A stretch of 64,000 bases of DNA from Semisulcospira habei (GCA_036245525.1 BTPG01000004.1:209012325-209076324); one strand, 5' to 3'. Positions 9,865-25,747 are shown, counted from the stretch's first letter. Made by a program: numbers and translations. Notes: generated by a model not told the origin, from the letters alone.

Positions 9865-10511
9865 TTAATTCATTCACTGCCGAAAAAAAAAAAAAAAACA
9901 TGAACGCGATCTAACTGCAAGAGGTATAGATCCTCATGAGCCCCCCGTGACTGCGGGGGCTCATGAGGATCTATGCCTCTTGCTGAGACCAATTTGTGTC
10001 CGTGACCAATTTGTGTCCGTGTTTCATGGACAGTTGTGATTCAGTTTGTTGAATGAACAAAGATTTCAGATTGATTTACATTGATTTACATTGCTTAACG
10101 TCCCGACAGCAACAAGGCTTTCTCAGGACGTGCCTGCACTGCTTGTGAAAAAAAAACCCCAAAAACAGAATATTGAATGTATGTCGCCAGCCGGTCCACT
10201 ACGTTAAATAAACCTACAACATGGGGCCTAAATAAAGCTAAAACCATTGGTAACACACATCCAATATCAAGAGCTACAGGCACTGCAGACAGTAGGGAGA
10301 GTTTTTAAAAGGCAAATACAGGTGAATGGACCTCGGGTAGACAGAAACATCTGCCCCAGAATAGAGAGAAAAACTCACCCTGTGGGGCTGACCAGGGTGA
10401 CCCTGGGAACTAAAAATTACCTAACCCCACCCAAGTCCCCCAGGGCAGACCCGGGTGGGGGCAAAGATTTCAGAAACCAACATGTACGTGCAGTGGCGGG
10501 GAAGGAGTTAA
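9865..10511. repeat. Family C hairpin element, interrupted by a SINE
   Basis: Left end TTAATTCATTCACTGCCG; core at 9918-9980; right end GTGGCGGGGAAGGAGTTAA. The element is split by the insertion at 10071-10461. Confidence 0.85.
10071..10461 (-). mobile_element. SINE-like element, 391 bp, with 13-bp target duplication
   Basis: Flanked by CAAAGATTTCAGA at 10058-10070 and 10462-10474. Read on the minus strand it begins GCCCCCACCCGGGTCTGCCC and ends in (TGTAAATCAA)-type repeats, a typical SINE/LINE 3' tail. A shorter copy is at 12799-13003. No tRNA head was recognised. Confidence 0.8.
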
Positions 10512-10880
10512 TCATTGCATGTATCTTTTGTACTTTCATGTTTCATACGTGAATATGTCCTTCATATGTTGAACCTAATTAAATTTGTGAATTTATTGTT
10601 TTCGTCTTTGAATCGCAAGAACATCAGGAACAGCAAAAATGCGTCAAAGATTAGACATGTAAATTTATTGTTTTCGTCGTTGAATCACAAGGTCATTAAG
10701 AACAGCAAAAACAACAATCACCCCCCCCCCCCCCCCCCACCAAGCAAACAACAACAAAACAAACAAAAAACAACAGTATCAACAACAACCACAGCAACAA
10801 CAATCACAGCAATACAGTATATTTCCTACTTTTCTAAACAATTGGTACAGTTCTTCACGCAGAAAACTAATCCGAGATGT

Positions 10881-11036
10881 ACTCAAACCAAGGGGAAATC
10901 ACAGCGCTGGACAGACAAACAGTTAGATCCCCTCGCCCTGGGCAGGGGATCTAACTGTTTGTCTGTCCAGCGCTGTGATTCCCCTTGGTTTGAGTACAAT
11001 TCTGCCAGCGCTAGCCTCACCTATCTGGGTTGTGAG
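10881..11036. repeat. Foldback element with 13-bp flanking repeat
   Basis: Arms of about 55 bp (left from 10882, right ending about 10997) meet at CTCGCCCTGGGCAGGG. Flanked by TAATCCGAGATGT at 10868-10880 and 11037-11049. A related sequence (GGGATCTAACTGTTTGTT) occurs near 42580. Confidence 0.8.
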
Positions 11037-11167
11037 TAATCCGAGATGTGCCAAATTTGGATATATACGCCATAAAGCGAACGTTTGTTTAAGGGGCACG
11101 TTCGACCTTCTTCAGTATACACACTAACTTAGAGAGATCTCGCATGAGGAAGATCGCTAAAAACAGC

Positions 11168-11275
11168 TTCCCAGTGCGCAAAGGCCATCGGACCTACGTC
11201 GGCCGCCGTTGGCCCGCGCACGGCTGTGCGCGGGCCAACGGCGGCCGACGTCGGCCCGATGGCCTTTTGGGTTCT
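11168..11275. repeat. Family E GC-rich palindrome
   Basis: CAGTGCGCAAAGGCCATCGG then CGTCGGCCGCCGTTGGCCCG on the left; the inverted copy follows a GCACGGCTGTGC centre and ends GGCCTTTTGGGT. Confidence 0.87.
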
Positions 11276-11281
11276 GGCTTT

Positions 11282-12030
11282 ACTATTTGTATTTCCTGTT
11301 TGTTTGTCCTACCCTGACGCAATCTTCCAAGCAGAGACTGAAAGTATGATTGGGCGACTGTCTCGCGGACGTTGGAACCCGGACTATGCACGCAAGTTTG
11401 TTTATTTGTACAATATTGTCTTTTATACCACGTTGGTGTGCAAACGATAGCGTGCGCTGATTTGTCGCTTTGGACGTTCTAACCGTACATTTGTAACCCT
11501 TGGATTGCTACTGACTATACCGCTCGGCGGAAATGACGCGTAACTACGCCACTATCTAACTACGCCACTACACGTATTTTCCGCCGAATGGTATCGTTAA
11601 TAAGTAGTCAAGGGGTCGCATCAAGATAAAACAGTTTGCTTTTATCCGTGCACGACCAATCCCCGGCCTTTAGCACAAACATTACCACGTGACCTCGCTA
11701 CACCCACCCCTCACCCCCCACCCCCCACCAAAAAAGAAAAAACCACAAACAAACAAACAAAAAAAACCAAACACACGAAACAAACTTTGTAGCGTCTAAT
11801 GGCAGACTTTCATGTAGCCACTTTGTGAGGCGGCATGGATGCAAGATAAGTAGCGATCAGCAAGAAGCATAGATTGCGTACCCCGAAGAGTCGTGCAGCT
11901 CTCTGTTCTTTGTCTTTTTAACTTGCATTTCTTTTCCACATATTTTCTTGATAAAGCGAGAGTGGTCAGCTTGCCACCTCTTGAAAATATGTCGGTTCAG
12001 CCGGACTTCTTTCCTCTTCATATCCCATTC
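11282..12030. other. No gene seen
   Basis: Contains a small imperfect inverted repeat (TACCGCTCGGCGGAAATGAC, 11518-11600) with ACTACGCCACTA repeated twice, and A/C-rich low-complexity sequence at 11700-11790. No coding signal was recognised. Confidence 0.5.
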
Positions 12031-12039
12031 ATATCCCAG

Positions 12040-12545
12040 CAGAAGTAAATAGTGACAATCTAGGAAGTGACCACTTTCCGATGCTAATAACAATCAATGA
12101 TAAAAGCCAAAGTCCCCTACCACCAAACCCAGGAGCCCCGAAAAAAATCAACACCAAACGAACAGACTGGGAAACATACCACGAAATAACTAGGCTTACC
12201 CCAAACTGGGATGAAAACCACAGCATAGACGATAAAACGGCCCACATCACAGACCACATTATCAGATCAGTCACGGAATGCACACCTGGCAGATCTGATA
12301 TTGGAAAGCCAGGGAAATCATGGTGGACCAAGGCCTGTGATCGAGAAGTAAAAAACAGAAAAAGAAAGCTCCAACTGGAAAAAACACAAAACGCCCCAAA
12401 ATAGGATAGAATACAATCGTGCCAAAGCCATAGCAAACCGCACCATTAAAGAAGCCAAAAAAGAAGACTGGCATGCCTTCACAGAATCAATTAACATCAA
12501 CACCAAGATCAAAGAAAGCTGGGACAAAATTAAAGCCAGATCTTA
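12040..12545 (+). mobile_element. LINE fragment: end of endonuclease and linker
   Basis: Translation starts with an AP-endonuclease end motif (GSDHFPMLITIN), then WETYHEITRLTPNWDEN and SWWTKACDREVKNRKR, typical of the EN-RT linker. A stop at about 12402 and a frame change follow before FTESININTKIKESWD. Truncated at both ends. Confidence 0.8.
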
Positions 12546-12619
12546 TAATAATTATAACTCTAAGCGCGCACTCACAGCTCGCGCACGCATGCGCACGCTT
12601 TAGACAACGACTCACGTAC

Positions 12620-15600
12620 CACAAATAGTGAAATACATTACGACAGTCTGCTTGGGGTGGGGAGTGTAGTGATAATAGTGCTAGAACTGTTGAAAGAGAT
12701 GAGTTTTGAGGGCGGACTGAAAGGAGGAGAGAGAGTGTTTCTGACGGAGAGAGAGTGGGAGAGTGTTCCAGGTGGATGGACCGTATACTGAGAAGGAGTG
12801 AGTGAGCGAGTGAAGAATAGAACTGCAAGAAGCGCAGACAGCAGGGAGAATTTCAAAAGAAAAATACAGATGAATGGACCAGAAAGACAGAAATACAACC
12901 CCCCAAAAGAGTAGAACCCACCTTGCAGGGGTTAGACAAGGTGACCCTAGGAACTAAAAAGTAGACAACCCCACCAAGATCCCCTAGGGCAGACCCGGTG
13001 GGGGTATACTGAGAAGGAGCGGGGGCCGAAAGTGCTGAGTTTGGTGCGGGGGATGTGGAGGCGGAGAGGGTCGGAGGCGGAGCGGAGGGAGCGGGGAGGA
13101 GTGTAGGGGTGAAGTAAGTTTGAGAGATAGACGGGAGCGCAGTTGTTCAGGGATTTGTAGCAGAGAGACAGAATCTTGTATTGGATGCGTTGGGGGATGG
13201 GAAGCCAGTGAAGGAGTTTGAGCAGGGGAGTGATGTGGTCGGATTTTTTTCTTTCTGAAGACGAGGCGGGCAGCATTGTTCTGGACGCGCTGGAGAGTGA
13301 AAGTGGTGGAGTGAGGGAGGCCGGAAAGGAGAGAGTTGCAGTAGTCGATGCGAGATAGGATGAGAGAGACAGCAAGTTTGGTGGCGGCTTCGGTAGTGAG
13401 GTATTTTTTTTTATCTGACTGATGCGGCGGAGGTGGAAGTAGCATGCTTGGGCCGTGGCGGAGACGAAGCTGGTCATGGAAAGAGAGGAATCGAGGATAA
13501 CGCCGAGGTTTTTGGCCGAGTCGGAGAGGGAGATGGGGGTGCTGTCGAGTTGAAGGTGGAGGGAGGGAGGGAGCTGGGAAAGTTTCTGGCGAGTGCCTAC
13601 CAGCATGGCTTCCGTTTTGTCGTCATTCAGTTTAAGCTTGTTTGCTGTCATCCAGTTTTTCACATCTTCGTAGCAGTCAGCCGTGCGAGTCAGTAGTGAC
13701 TGAATGTTGTCGAGTTTGTCTTTGTCTAGTAGTTGTGAGTCGTCAGCGTAGAGGTGGTGTTGTAGGTGGTGAGACTGGATGATGTTAGACAGGGGAGAGG
13801 AGTAGAGAGTGAAAAGGACCGGGCCCAGGACGGACCCCTGTGGAACTCCGCAGGAGTGCGTGACTGGGTTGGAGGAGACGCCGTCGATGGTGACGGACTG
13901 CTGTCTGTCGGAGAGGTAGGAGAGAAACCAGGTGAGCAGAGTCAGTGATGCCAAAGGAGTGGTGACTAAAGGCGGTGGAGGAGGATAGAGTGGTCTATAG
14001 TGTCGAAGGCGGCAGAGAGGTCGAGTAGCATAAGAAGGGAGATGTTGCCCGAGTCGGTGGAGAGAAGCAGGTCGTTTAATATATGTAGAAGGGCTGTTTC
14101 AGTGCTGTGATGTTTGCGATAGGCAGACTGGAAGGGACTGAGGTGGTTGTTGTCGGCGAGGTGGAGGTTGAGCACGACCTTCTCAAGAAGCTTGGACAGG
14201 AAAGAGAGATTGGAGACTGGGCGATAGTTTTTGAGTTCGTTTGGGTCGAGGTTGTGTTTTTTTAGGAGAGGACGGACGATGGCGGACTTGAAAATATCAG
14301 GGACGGAGCCGTTCTCTAGAGATGTGTTGATGATGTCGGTAATGAATGGCAGAAGTTTTGGAAGGCCGTCCCGGTAGAGAGAAGCTGGGAGAGGGTCTAG
14401 TTCACAGGTTTTGAGAGGCATGGACTTTATGGTCTTGAGGACTTCGTCCTGAGAGACGGGCCGGAAGGACGAGAGGGGGGTGCCGGAAAAGGGGGTGTCG
14501 GGAGGGCAAGGCGGAGAAGGCAGAGTGTCGAGTGTGTTGCGCAGAGTTTGGATTTTGTCGGAGAAATAGGTGGAAAAGGCGGACGGGAGTTCTTCTTTGC
14601 TATGTGTGTTGGGGAGAGGAGAGTCTTTAGAAATGCCTAGGAGTGTGTTCATGGTAGCGTAGAGGGTTTTGGAAGAAGTGGATTCCAGGATTTTGTTTTG
14701 AAGGTGTTTACGTTTGGAGTCAGAGATAATTCTGCAGACTTTGGATCTAGTTGTTTGGAAGATCTGTCTGTGAATGGTGAGGTCAGATGAGCGCCAGCGG
14801 CGTTCCGCTTGTCGGCGCTCGCGCTTGGCCTCAGCTATGTCGTCAGTGAGCCAGGGGGAGGGGGGTCGGTTGGGTATGGAGCAGGTGGTGACAGGTGCAT
14901 GGGTGTCCAGAAGTTTTCGAAGGGAGGAGTCGAAATGGGATGCAAGATGAGGAGAGGAGGCGGGGTCCAGGAGAAGGTCGACAGCTTCGTCGAAGCTCTC
15001 TCGGTTGACGGATTTTAGTTTGCGACGAGAGACAGGGAGCTTGGGATTTTTCGGGGGAGGTAGGTTTAGGGAGACGAGAATAGCGAGGTGGTCAGAGGGA
15101 AGCACAGGTGTCAGAGTCGAGAAAGAGTTGATCGGAGGTGCGGGTGATCCAGTCGAGGGTGTGGCCAAGTCGGTGGGTGGGTTTGGTGATGTGTTGTGTA
15201 AGATTGTGGTTTGAAAGTGATGTGCAAAGGCGTTTCGTGTCAGGGTGGTCGGGTTTGTCGAAGTGGAAGTTAAAGTCGCCAAGAAGGATGTGTTTTCCGG
15301 GTCGTGTGCTGTAGTGGTCGAGGAGAAGGTCAAACTCGGTGAGGAACATGGAGTTTGTTTTGAGATCTTGGAGGGGGGCGATAGATACATGAGAAGATGA
15401 GGGACTGGCCAGGGAGTGTTGCTACGGCCTCGACAGATTCAAAGGAGGGATGAGCAAAAGGTAGAGACTGAGAGAAGGAGAGGTGAGCGGAGAGACAGTC
15501 CCTGTAGATGATGGCAATGCCACCCCCTCTGGAAGCGCGCGGGAAGGAGGCAGGCGGTAGCCACTCAGAGTGACGCTGGCGATGATGGGTTCATCGCCAC

Positions 15601-15620
15601 ACAAACAGTTTGACGCTTTG
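12620..15620 (-). mobile_element. L2-like non-LTR retrotransposon, near full ORF2, several frame breaks
   Basis: Read right to left: endonuclease part (IIASVTLSGYRLPPSRA, then GGIAIIYRDCLSAH), then LLPSDHLAILVSL, linker, RT with LKNYRPVSNLSFLSKLLEKV, FQSAYRKHHSTETALL, DLSAAFDTIDHSILL, CGVPQGSVLGPVLF and the catalytic HLYADDSQL, then the tail with RIQYKILSLCYKSLN. Frame breaks near 13960, 13412 (run of T) and 13248 (run of T) are all single-base. A SINE is nested at 12799-13003. EN plus RT without RNase H fits the L2/CR1 group. Confidence 0.88.
12799..13003 (-). mobile_element. SINE-like element nested in the L2 LINE, 16-bp target duplication
   Basis: Flanked by GTATACTGAGAAGGAG at 12783-12798 and 13004-13019. 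Same family as 10071-10461 (both have CCCTAGGGCAGACCCGGTGG-like heads and GGAACTAAAAA), but 5'-complete and 3'-short at 205 bp. Confidence 0.85.
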
Positions 15621-15748
15621 ATGCATGACCAGTAATAAAATCCAGCCACAAAAATGAACTGCCAAGCGTGTAAATGCAAAGAAGATCACAACAAAGAAAT
15701 AACCACGCTAAATGGACACTTACAACACAAATGTGTTGAAATCGTCCT

Positions 15749-17210
15749 TTTAACTCATTCAGCCCGGCGCACGTATTTCCCAAATTTTAGAGGCGTCATC
15801 TAAAGACTATGCGCCTGTTGCAGGAGATGGATCGACCATGATAATTCAAGGGCTGTAACGCACGCAGACTCTCCCCAGTCGCACGTACAGACTCTCAGCA
15901 CAACAGACGCACGCACCACCACTGACTCAGTGGGGCGCATTCACGCGGTACAACTAAAACACTTTCTATTTCTTCCGGGCTCTTTTATGGAAATAAACAA
16001 AAAAAAACAAAAACAAAAAAAAACTCAAAAATACTCTTTACACTATACACTTCTCACTACAAGCACATCAACAACGCATACACATACACAACGTAAAAGC
16101 CACGCTAGGTAACTGTCCTCACAATACAACCTGTTTCACTGGTGTTACGTTCTGCAACGTTCTGTCCTTCCACGACTAGGCGTGTCGTTCGACGCGTCGC
16201 ACGCTCCTGAGTAGTCCCACGTTTCTTGTTCAGTGGACGTCCTCCTGACTCGCTCCCGTAGCGCAGTCTCTGATGACCCGGGTGTCTAGGCACCGGTCGC
16301 TCACTCCTCGAGTGCTGAAATGACCTCACAATAGGTCCTCTGGCGGCAGCCTCCTTTGACTGACGTCTCGGCGTCACGTCGCTCCGCTCCACTCAAGAAC
16401 TCTGTACAATAAAGTCCTAATATCATAAAACTTGCTAAATACACACATATTGGATGATATGAGGTACATTACGTAACCTGGCTGATACAAATAACTCTCA
16501 CACGTTCATTCACATACACGTGTTTCATAACATGAACTACTTTCGTAACACACCGTAACTCAAGTCTCTACATTGAAACAGCCTATAACCTGACACACGC
16601 GCCATACACTATTCCATACATTGGAAAAAGACTATACTTAATCACGTACTACCTTCATAAACGACTTGGGCATACACACCTCACATTCCTTAGTTATCCA
16701 TCTCGGTAAATAACTACATAAGAAAATCACCGGTTATCTAAACCGACATAACTGAACCAAATCAACGCTACACAACCGAACTAAGTCTTACTAACGCATA
16801 CTACCTTTAACTCAGTAGCTGTCGATAATACAAATAAAAACATACCTGAATTCTAGGTTTGAGAGTCTTGGAATACGGCTAGCATATCCAACATACATCC
16901 GTCCTCAATGACAGAACAGCCCGTACTAACTACCCTTGAGCTCTGGTTAGACTGACCGTGCAAAACGCTTTCTTTATAATTGCACGTGATCTCGTGCATA
17001 CACGGGAATTATGTTAGACAAAATCCGCTGAGTTGACCGTACAACGCAAAAACCCTGTGTGAATTCTATGCATGGACATATATAGCTTCATCACAAGGGC
17101 AGTGCCAGATTATCTTGGCGCCGACAGGCGCCAAGCTAATCTGGCACTGTCCTTGAATTATCATGGTCGACCCATCTCCTGCTGTAGTGCGTCAGGGCTG
17201 AATGAGTTAA
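15749..17210. repeat. Family B hairpin split by a solo LTR
   Basis: TTAACTCATTCAGCCCGGCG on the left and GGCTGAATGAGTTAA on the right. Removing the LTR and one target copy leaves an ordinary family-B element of about 215 bp. Confidence 0.87.
15854..17095. mobile_element. Solo LTR, ~1242 bp, TG...CA, target duplication AGGGC
   Basis: Starts TGTAACGCACGCAGACT and ends CTTCATCACA. Flanked by AGGGC at 15849-15853 and 17096-17100; if the end is set at CATCA as in the second copy, the duplication is 7 bp (CAAGGGC). No internal gag/pol sequence is present, so it is a solo LTR. Orientation is not determined. Confidence 0.83.
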
Positions 17211-17441
17211 ACCGTGTTTGTTCTTTGACCAGTAATGAGAAACTCAACCTTGAGTAAATTAATTGTAGATTTATCTTTATTTTGTATTAACAGTATTTTT
17301 CTGAATTTATTTTTCTTAATCTGTCAGAGGTTTAGTTTCTGAAAACGCAATGTATTTCAACGTGAATTTGAGACTGATATTTATATGTTAGCTATTCTAG
17401 CGTGTACGACAGCGATTGCTTGTATTTACGTTTAACCCTTT

Positions 17442-17496
17442 GCGTGTGGGTATGAATCAACGCGACTAAAGCCGCTACCGAAACGCAAAGGGTTAA
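17442..17496. repeat. Family A element, shortened
   Basis: TTAACCCTTTGCGTGTGGGT ... GCTACCGAAACGCAAAGGGTTAA type ends; 55 bp with a reduced centre. Confidence 0.75.
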
Positions 17497-17814
17497 AGAT
17501 AAGAAATACAATTTTGTTTCGATAAATTCACAGCATTGTCCGTTTTTATAATAATTTGATAGTTCGCGCGTGCATGTGTGTATGTGTGTGCGTGCGAACA
17601 ATTTGCGTGTGTGAGCGCGCGTGTGTGTGCTCTAGACAAATGTTAGCCTACTTCTACGATGAACTGTACCTATACGCGGTCCGTTCTGAAACTATACTTT
17701 GAAAGAAAAAAGGCCGTCACGCCTTCTAATTGCGCAACAACCTATTGAAAAGGGCAGTCACTCGTCATACAAAGGAGTTGGGACTTATTTTTAGTTTTAT
17801 TATTTTATTTTATT

Positions 17815-18031
17815 TTTTACCCTTTGACTGCCGAGAAAACGTGAACACGATCCAACCGCAAGAGACATAGATACTCATGAGCCCCCGCGACTGCGGGGGC
17901 TCATGAGAATCTATGCCTCTTGCTGAGACCAGTTTGTGTCCTTGTTTCTTAGACGGTGTTGGCTTTTGGTCGTTGAATGAACCAAGATTTCAGACACAAA
18001 AATGTGCGTACGGTGGCAGAGAAGGGATTAA
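17815..18031. repeat. Family C hairpin element
   Basis: Left end TTACCCTTTGACTGCCGAGA is strikingly like a piggyBac terminal repeat; right end GTGGCAGAGAAGGGATTAA. Perfect core at 17860-17921. Confidence 0.87.
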
Positions 18032-18165
18032 TGCATATATACAATATATTTTATGAAGGAATCCATGACATCTTTACCCATTCTGAAGAAGAAAATGGTA
18101 CTTGTACTGCCGATGACGTCAATGTGAACTTTGCTTCATGACAATGACGTCATATTCTTGTTGTA

Positions 18166-18219
18166 CATTATTATTTATTATTATTTATTATATTTTATTA
18201 TTATTATTATTTTATTATT

Positions 18220-18251
<32 letters not shown>

Positions 18252-18290
18252 TTTTTTTTTTTTTTTTTTGGGGGGGGGGGGGAGGGGGAG
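18166..18290. repeat. TTA/TTTA microsatellite followed by poly-T and poly-G
   Basis: (TTATTA)n, (TTTA)n, then T18 and a G-rich run. Confidence 0.9.
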
Positions 18291-18295
18291 GTGGT

Positions 18296-19290
18296 AGTTA
18301 AAAAGACTCCTTGAGAAAGCTCTTTCCATCTCAAATCCTGAGGTAAAATGTGCCGCTGCCGATTCAACACTGCATACGTCAGACAAACGTGAAACAACAC
18401 TAAAAAATATCCTCCAGCAAAGTCTAGATGAAGTGCCAGACTGGTGTACACAAAATCGCATACTAATCAGTATTTCTAAAACCATGTTGATATGTTGATA
18501 ACAACCCGCCAAAAGCATCAGCTAAATCCTGCCCCACTGAAACTGTCATTTGGTAATAAACCTATCCAGCAAGTATCCAAGCACCGCCTACTGGGAGTTG
18601 TAGTTGACGACCAGCTCAAATTTTCGCCGCATATCGACAGTTTGTGCAAAACCTTGTCAAGGAATGTATTTCTGCACTCGAAGCTTAGATATATTCGTAG
18701 TACAAAGTGCTGTACATTGTTCTTTCACGCACGCATTAAAAGCCACTTTGACAATGCGTTATCTTTGTGTGACGAATGCAGTGAAATTCATATTTTTAAA
18801 AAAAAAATTAACGCACTGTATCGTCGTTCAGTCAAAATAATTATTCCAAACCCTACATCCACAGACAAAAAATAAAATCCCTTGGCCTGCTTCCACTGAA
18901 AGAACAACTCAAATTTACAAATGCGTCCATATGCACAACATATTTCATTACCAAGCCCCCGAATATTTGTGCAGGCTATTTAACTTTATCCCTAGGCATC
19001 AGCTACATACGAGGAATGGCTTGCTTTATTTACCCCGCCCCGGGGTAGATATCTACAAATCAAGCCTACTATTTTTAGGTAGTTCTTTCTGGAACTCATC
19101 TGAACATCAAATCATTTCCAGGTAAAACCCATTTTAAACGTGCTTTGCAATTGCACACTCACTTCCAATCAGCGTGACTTCAAAGTTCGCCTGATAATCA
19201 AAATACTGCTGATAACATGTAAACGTCAAACATTTTCTCTTTCTCCATACATTTGCTAAATAAAAGTCTATTGTATTTTAGGTGTCGCTA
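18296..19290 (+). mobile_element. Jockey/CR1-like LINE fragment, RT C-terminal part, degenerate
   Basis: Reads ADSTLHTSDKRETTLKNILQ after the RT catalytic region, then MLITTRQKHQLNPAPLKLSF, VSKHRLLGVVVDDQLKFSPH, INALYRRSVKIII and DIYKSSLLFLGSSFWNS. Same family as the minus-strand copy at 22170-23368. Stops and frame changes at about 18480, 18870 and later show decay. Confidence 0.83.
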
Positions 19291-19861
19291 TCAGCTTTTG
19301 ATGCTGCTGATTCTATGACACTGTCTTTGATGTGAATAAGATTAATGCTATGCACCAATTTATTTCCTTTGGTGTTGCCTCGGTGACAGTTACGAATTCT
19401 CCAACGCCAGGTTTGTTGTTGTTGTTGTTGCTGTTGTTTTGCTTGTTGTTGTTGTTTGAATAATTGATCTATTGCGTTCGTTATTTGTTCCTTGATTTTT
19501 TATTTGTATTTTATTATTTTATTTTATATTTTATTTTATTTTTTTGTTTTATATGCTGCGTTTGTTTTCCTGTTGTGTTCTGTTTTGTTTACTGGACAAC
19601 TTGAAAGACAGGTATTGAGTTGCCTAATAGCTTTATCCTGCGATAAAAGAGTCATCAACGATTCATCTCTACGGGAAGAGGAACAGATTTAAGAAGTAAA
19701 TATTGTACCATGAGCCCAGCAAATCGTGTACCATGAGCCCAGCAAATCGTGTACCATGAGCCCAGTGAACCCAAGCCACGCTGCGGCAAAGATAAACACA
19801 TCATGGGATCAAATGGATTTTTTCCGTATAAACGACAATAATGATTCACCTTCGCAAATAG

Positions 19862-22053
19862 AGAATCAATGAATCAATGAATCTTTATTTGACAACGGTA
19901 AAGATATTGAAAGAGCCTGAGGCAATGCCATTTTTCACATCTGCCGTTGCTACTTCTACAGACAAACAACAATTATATACATTGGATACATAGTCTGAGA
20001 CTAAGGGGGTGCGGGAAGACCAAAAAATCGCACGCAGAATATACTAATACTTGCATGCGAACACTCATTCACATATACACACCAGACATGTATACATATT
20101 CATGGTTAATGAATGAGTTCCTACTAACAATGTGTGAACTGAGCATGATTTGCTCATATAGCAAGTACGTATTGTAGCTACTTATGATTGCGATGCTAGG
20201 TACTTAAAAAAGTATTTCCTTAAAACATGATATCGTAGGAGTGGTCTTTACAAAGGATGGAAGGGACTTCCACACAGTCGCCCCCGAGAATGCTAAACTG
20301 GTTTTAAATAAGTCAATTCTGGTTTTGGGTACGACGTACATGCTTTTGGTATCCCCATAGCGGGACTGAGACCGGACTAGCAGCTGGGTTAATTATTTGG
20401 GAGTTCTGTTATTTCGAATCTTGAACATGAGAACTCCTTTGTTATAAACAAACTGATTCTTAAGAGAAAGAAGTCCCGCTTTGTGCATCTTAACATCAGT
20501 TGTCAGAGAAGGATCCGATAAAATTAACTTTGCTGCTCGTCTATGTTAAGAGTTCAGTCTTTTTAAATGTACATCGCTGCAACCATCCCACACAGTCGAA
20601 GCATAATTAATGTGGGACTGGATATGCGCATAATAAAATAAATTTCTGCTTTCAAAATCGGTGAAGTGTTTCAGCTTGGATAGCATGAAATGTTCCTTGA
20701 GACAATTTTACACACTTTATCTGTGTGTGCTTGCCACTTGAGCTGACCATCTATGATAATCCCTAGCAGGCGGTGTTCCGAGACTTGTTCTATTGAATTA
20801 CCTTCGAGCGACAGCTCAAGAGAAAGAGGGGCTGGTTTGTGCTTTTGTCGTGTCGCATTGACTTAGGTTTAGCAGGACGGATAATCAATGAGTTATATTC
20901 ACACCAGGCAGTCACCTCATTAAAGCTTTGCTTAATTGGATTGAAGTATCGTCGGCAAATAAGTCACACTGGACAGATTCGGATGTTAAATGAAGAGGTA
21001 GATCGTTGATATATAAGCAAAATAGTAGAGGCCCTAAGGCCGAAACCATGGGGCACTCCAAACTTTACCTCCTTCAGTTCCGAGTGTGATCCATTAACTA
21101 CTACTTGTTGCCTTCTTTCCTTTAGGTATGAACTAAAAAAGAAAACTGCTGAGTCATTTTTCAAGTAGTGTCTAAGCTTTTTAATCAGAGTGCCGTGGTT
21201 AACAAGGTCAAACGCCTTCTTAAAATCGAGTTATATAACACCCGTCAACTGAGAATTGTTTATGTTAGACAACCACTTATCTGTAAATCTGGAAAGAGCC
21301 GTATGGCAGGAATATTTCGGACGAAATCCAGACTGAAGAGGATGACGCATGTTACTTGTTTCCAAATACTGAGATAGATTTGTGTGTACATGTCGTTCAA
21401 GGGGTTTGCTTAGCACGGACAGTAACGAAATCGGTCTGTAATTATTCAGATCTGCTCTGTCCTTCGATTTTGCTAGTGGAATACTTTGCAGTTTTAAGCT
21501 GTGTGGGAAATATACAATAATAGAGACACAGGTTGTGGATGTAAGTAAGTGATACAACAATGTAAGGTAAAGCTAGTTACAAAACTTTAGGATTTATATC
21601 ATCAGGGCTTGATGATTTCTTGTTCCCTAGACTACTTATATGTTTGTCTACTTCATGCACTGCAAGTGGAATAATGTTAAAAGGAGCCATGCCGGCAGTT
21701 CTCCCATTGCAGAAGTCAACTAAAACGTCGGAGCACGTGTCGCTTACATTGTCTTGTGTTTTGGATAGCGCATCAGCTACGGATAAAAAGTGATTATTAA
21801 ACATGTCAGCGGATAGATCACTCGGAATAACTGAGGCCACATTAGAGCCTCTGGTAATGGAATTAAGAACGCGCCATACAGTCGAACCGTCTTTGTTGCC
21901 TTTGATAGTATTCTTAACGAAGGCTTTTCTCGCATCACGTAACAAGTACTTAACCCGATTACACTGTTTTCTAAACTCAACAAATTTCTTTTCTCTCCTG
22001 AGGGTGTTCCTAAGCGTCATGGCCTGCATTAGTTCTTTTGTTATCTATGGGGG
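19862..22053 (-). mobile_element. Jockey/CR1-like LINE, broken ORF, 5'-truncated at a GA tract
   Basis: Minus-strand reading: EFRKQCNRVKYLLRDARKAF linker, NNYRPISLLSVLSKPLERHV, HPLQSGFRPKYSCHTALSRF, then FFSSYLKERRQQVVVNGSHS and FGVPHGFG. Several frame breaks. The 3' end is at the left: AATAAAGATTC followed by (ATTGATTC)n. At the right it joins a GA run. Confidence 0.85.

Positions 22054-23368
<1,315 letters not shown>

Positions 23369-23438
<70 letters not shown>
23369..23438. repeat. (GA)n microsatellite
   Basis: GA run between the LINE 5' truncation point and the second solo LTR. Confidence 0.95.
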
Positions 23439-25357
<1,919 letters not shown>

Positions 25358-25441
<84 letters not shown>

Positions 25442-25462
25442 CGAGGAGAGAGAGAGAGAGAG
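25358..25462. repeat. (GA)n microsatellite
   Basis: Fourth GA tract of the block, right of the LINE fragment. Confidence 0.95.
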
Positions 25463-25499
25463 GTTTGTGCAGTCAGTTAATAGCTCAAATCATTCAAGG

Positions 25500-25575
25500 A
25501 GCCCCTCATGAATAGCTGCGAAAGTGCCGCCGGCGACGCTATACGACACTTTCGCAGCTATTGATGCGGGGCGCG
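25500..25575. repeat. Family F palindrome
   Basis: AATAGCTGCGAAAGTG and CACTTTCGCAGCTATT arms around CCGCCGGCGACGCTATACGA. A second copy is at 61668-61748. Confidence 0.8.
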
Positions 25576-25678
25576 CTGCATGAGTTAACCTATGCGTCGT
25601 GGTCCGCTCGTGTCAGTTTATCATTATGATAAAGTGCCGATTGATCGAACAATTCCAACGCGCGTCTTAAATAACAAT

Positions 25679-25680
<2 letters not shown>

Positions 25681-25747
<67 letters not shown>
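25681..25747. repeat. (TAA)n microsatellite
   Basis: About 21 perfect TAA units. Confidence 0.95.

Noticed and set aside
10868..11049. Riboswitch or terminator-like hairpin
   Set aside because: Eukaryotic intergenic DNA; the flanking 13-bp repeat points to an inserted foldback.
12081..12404. Apparent 107-residue host gene
   Set aside because: It is a LINE endonuclease/linker remnant (SDHFPMLI motif) with an early stop.
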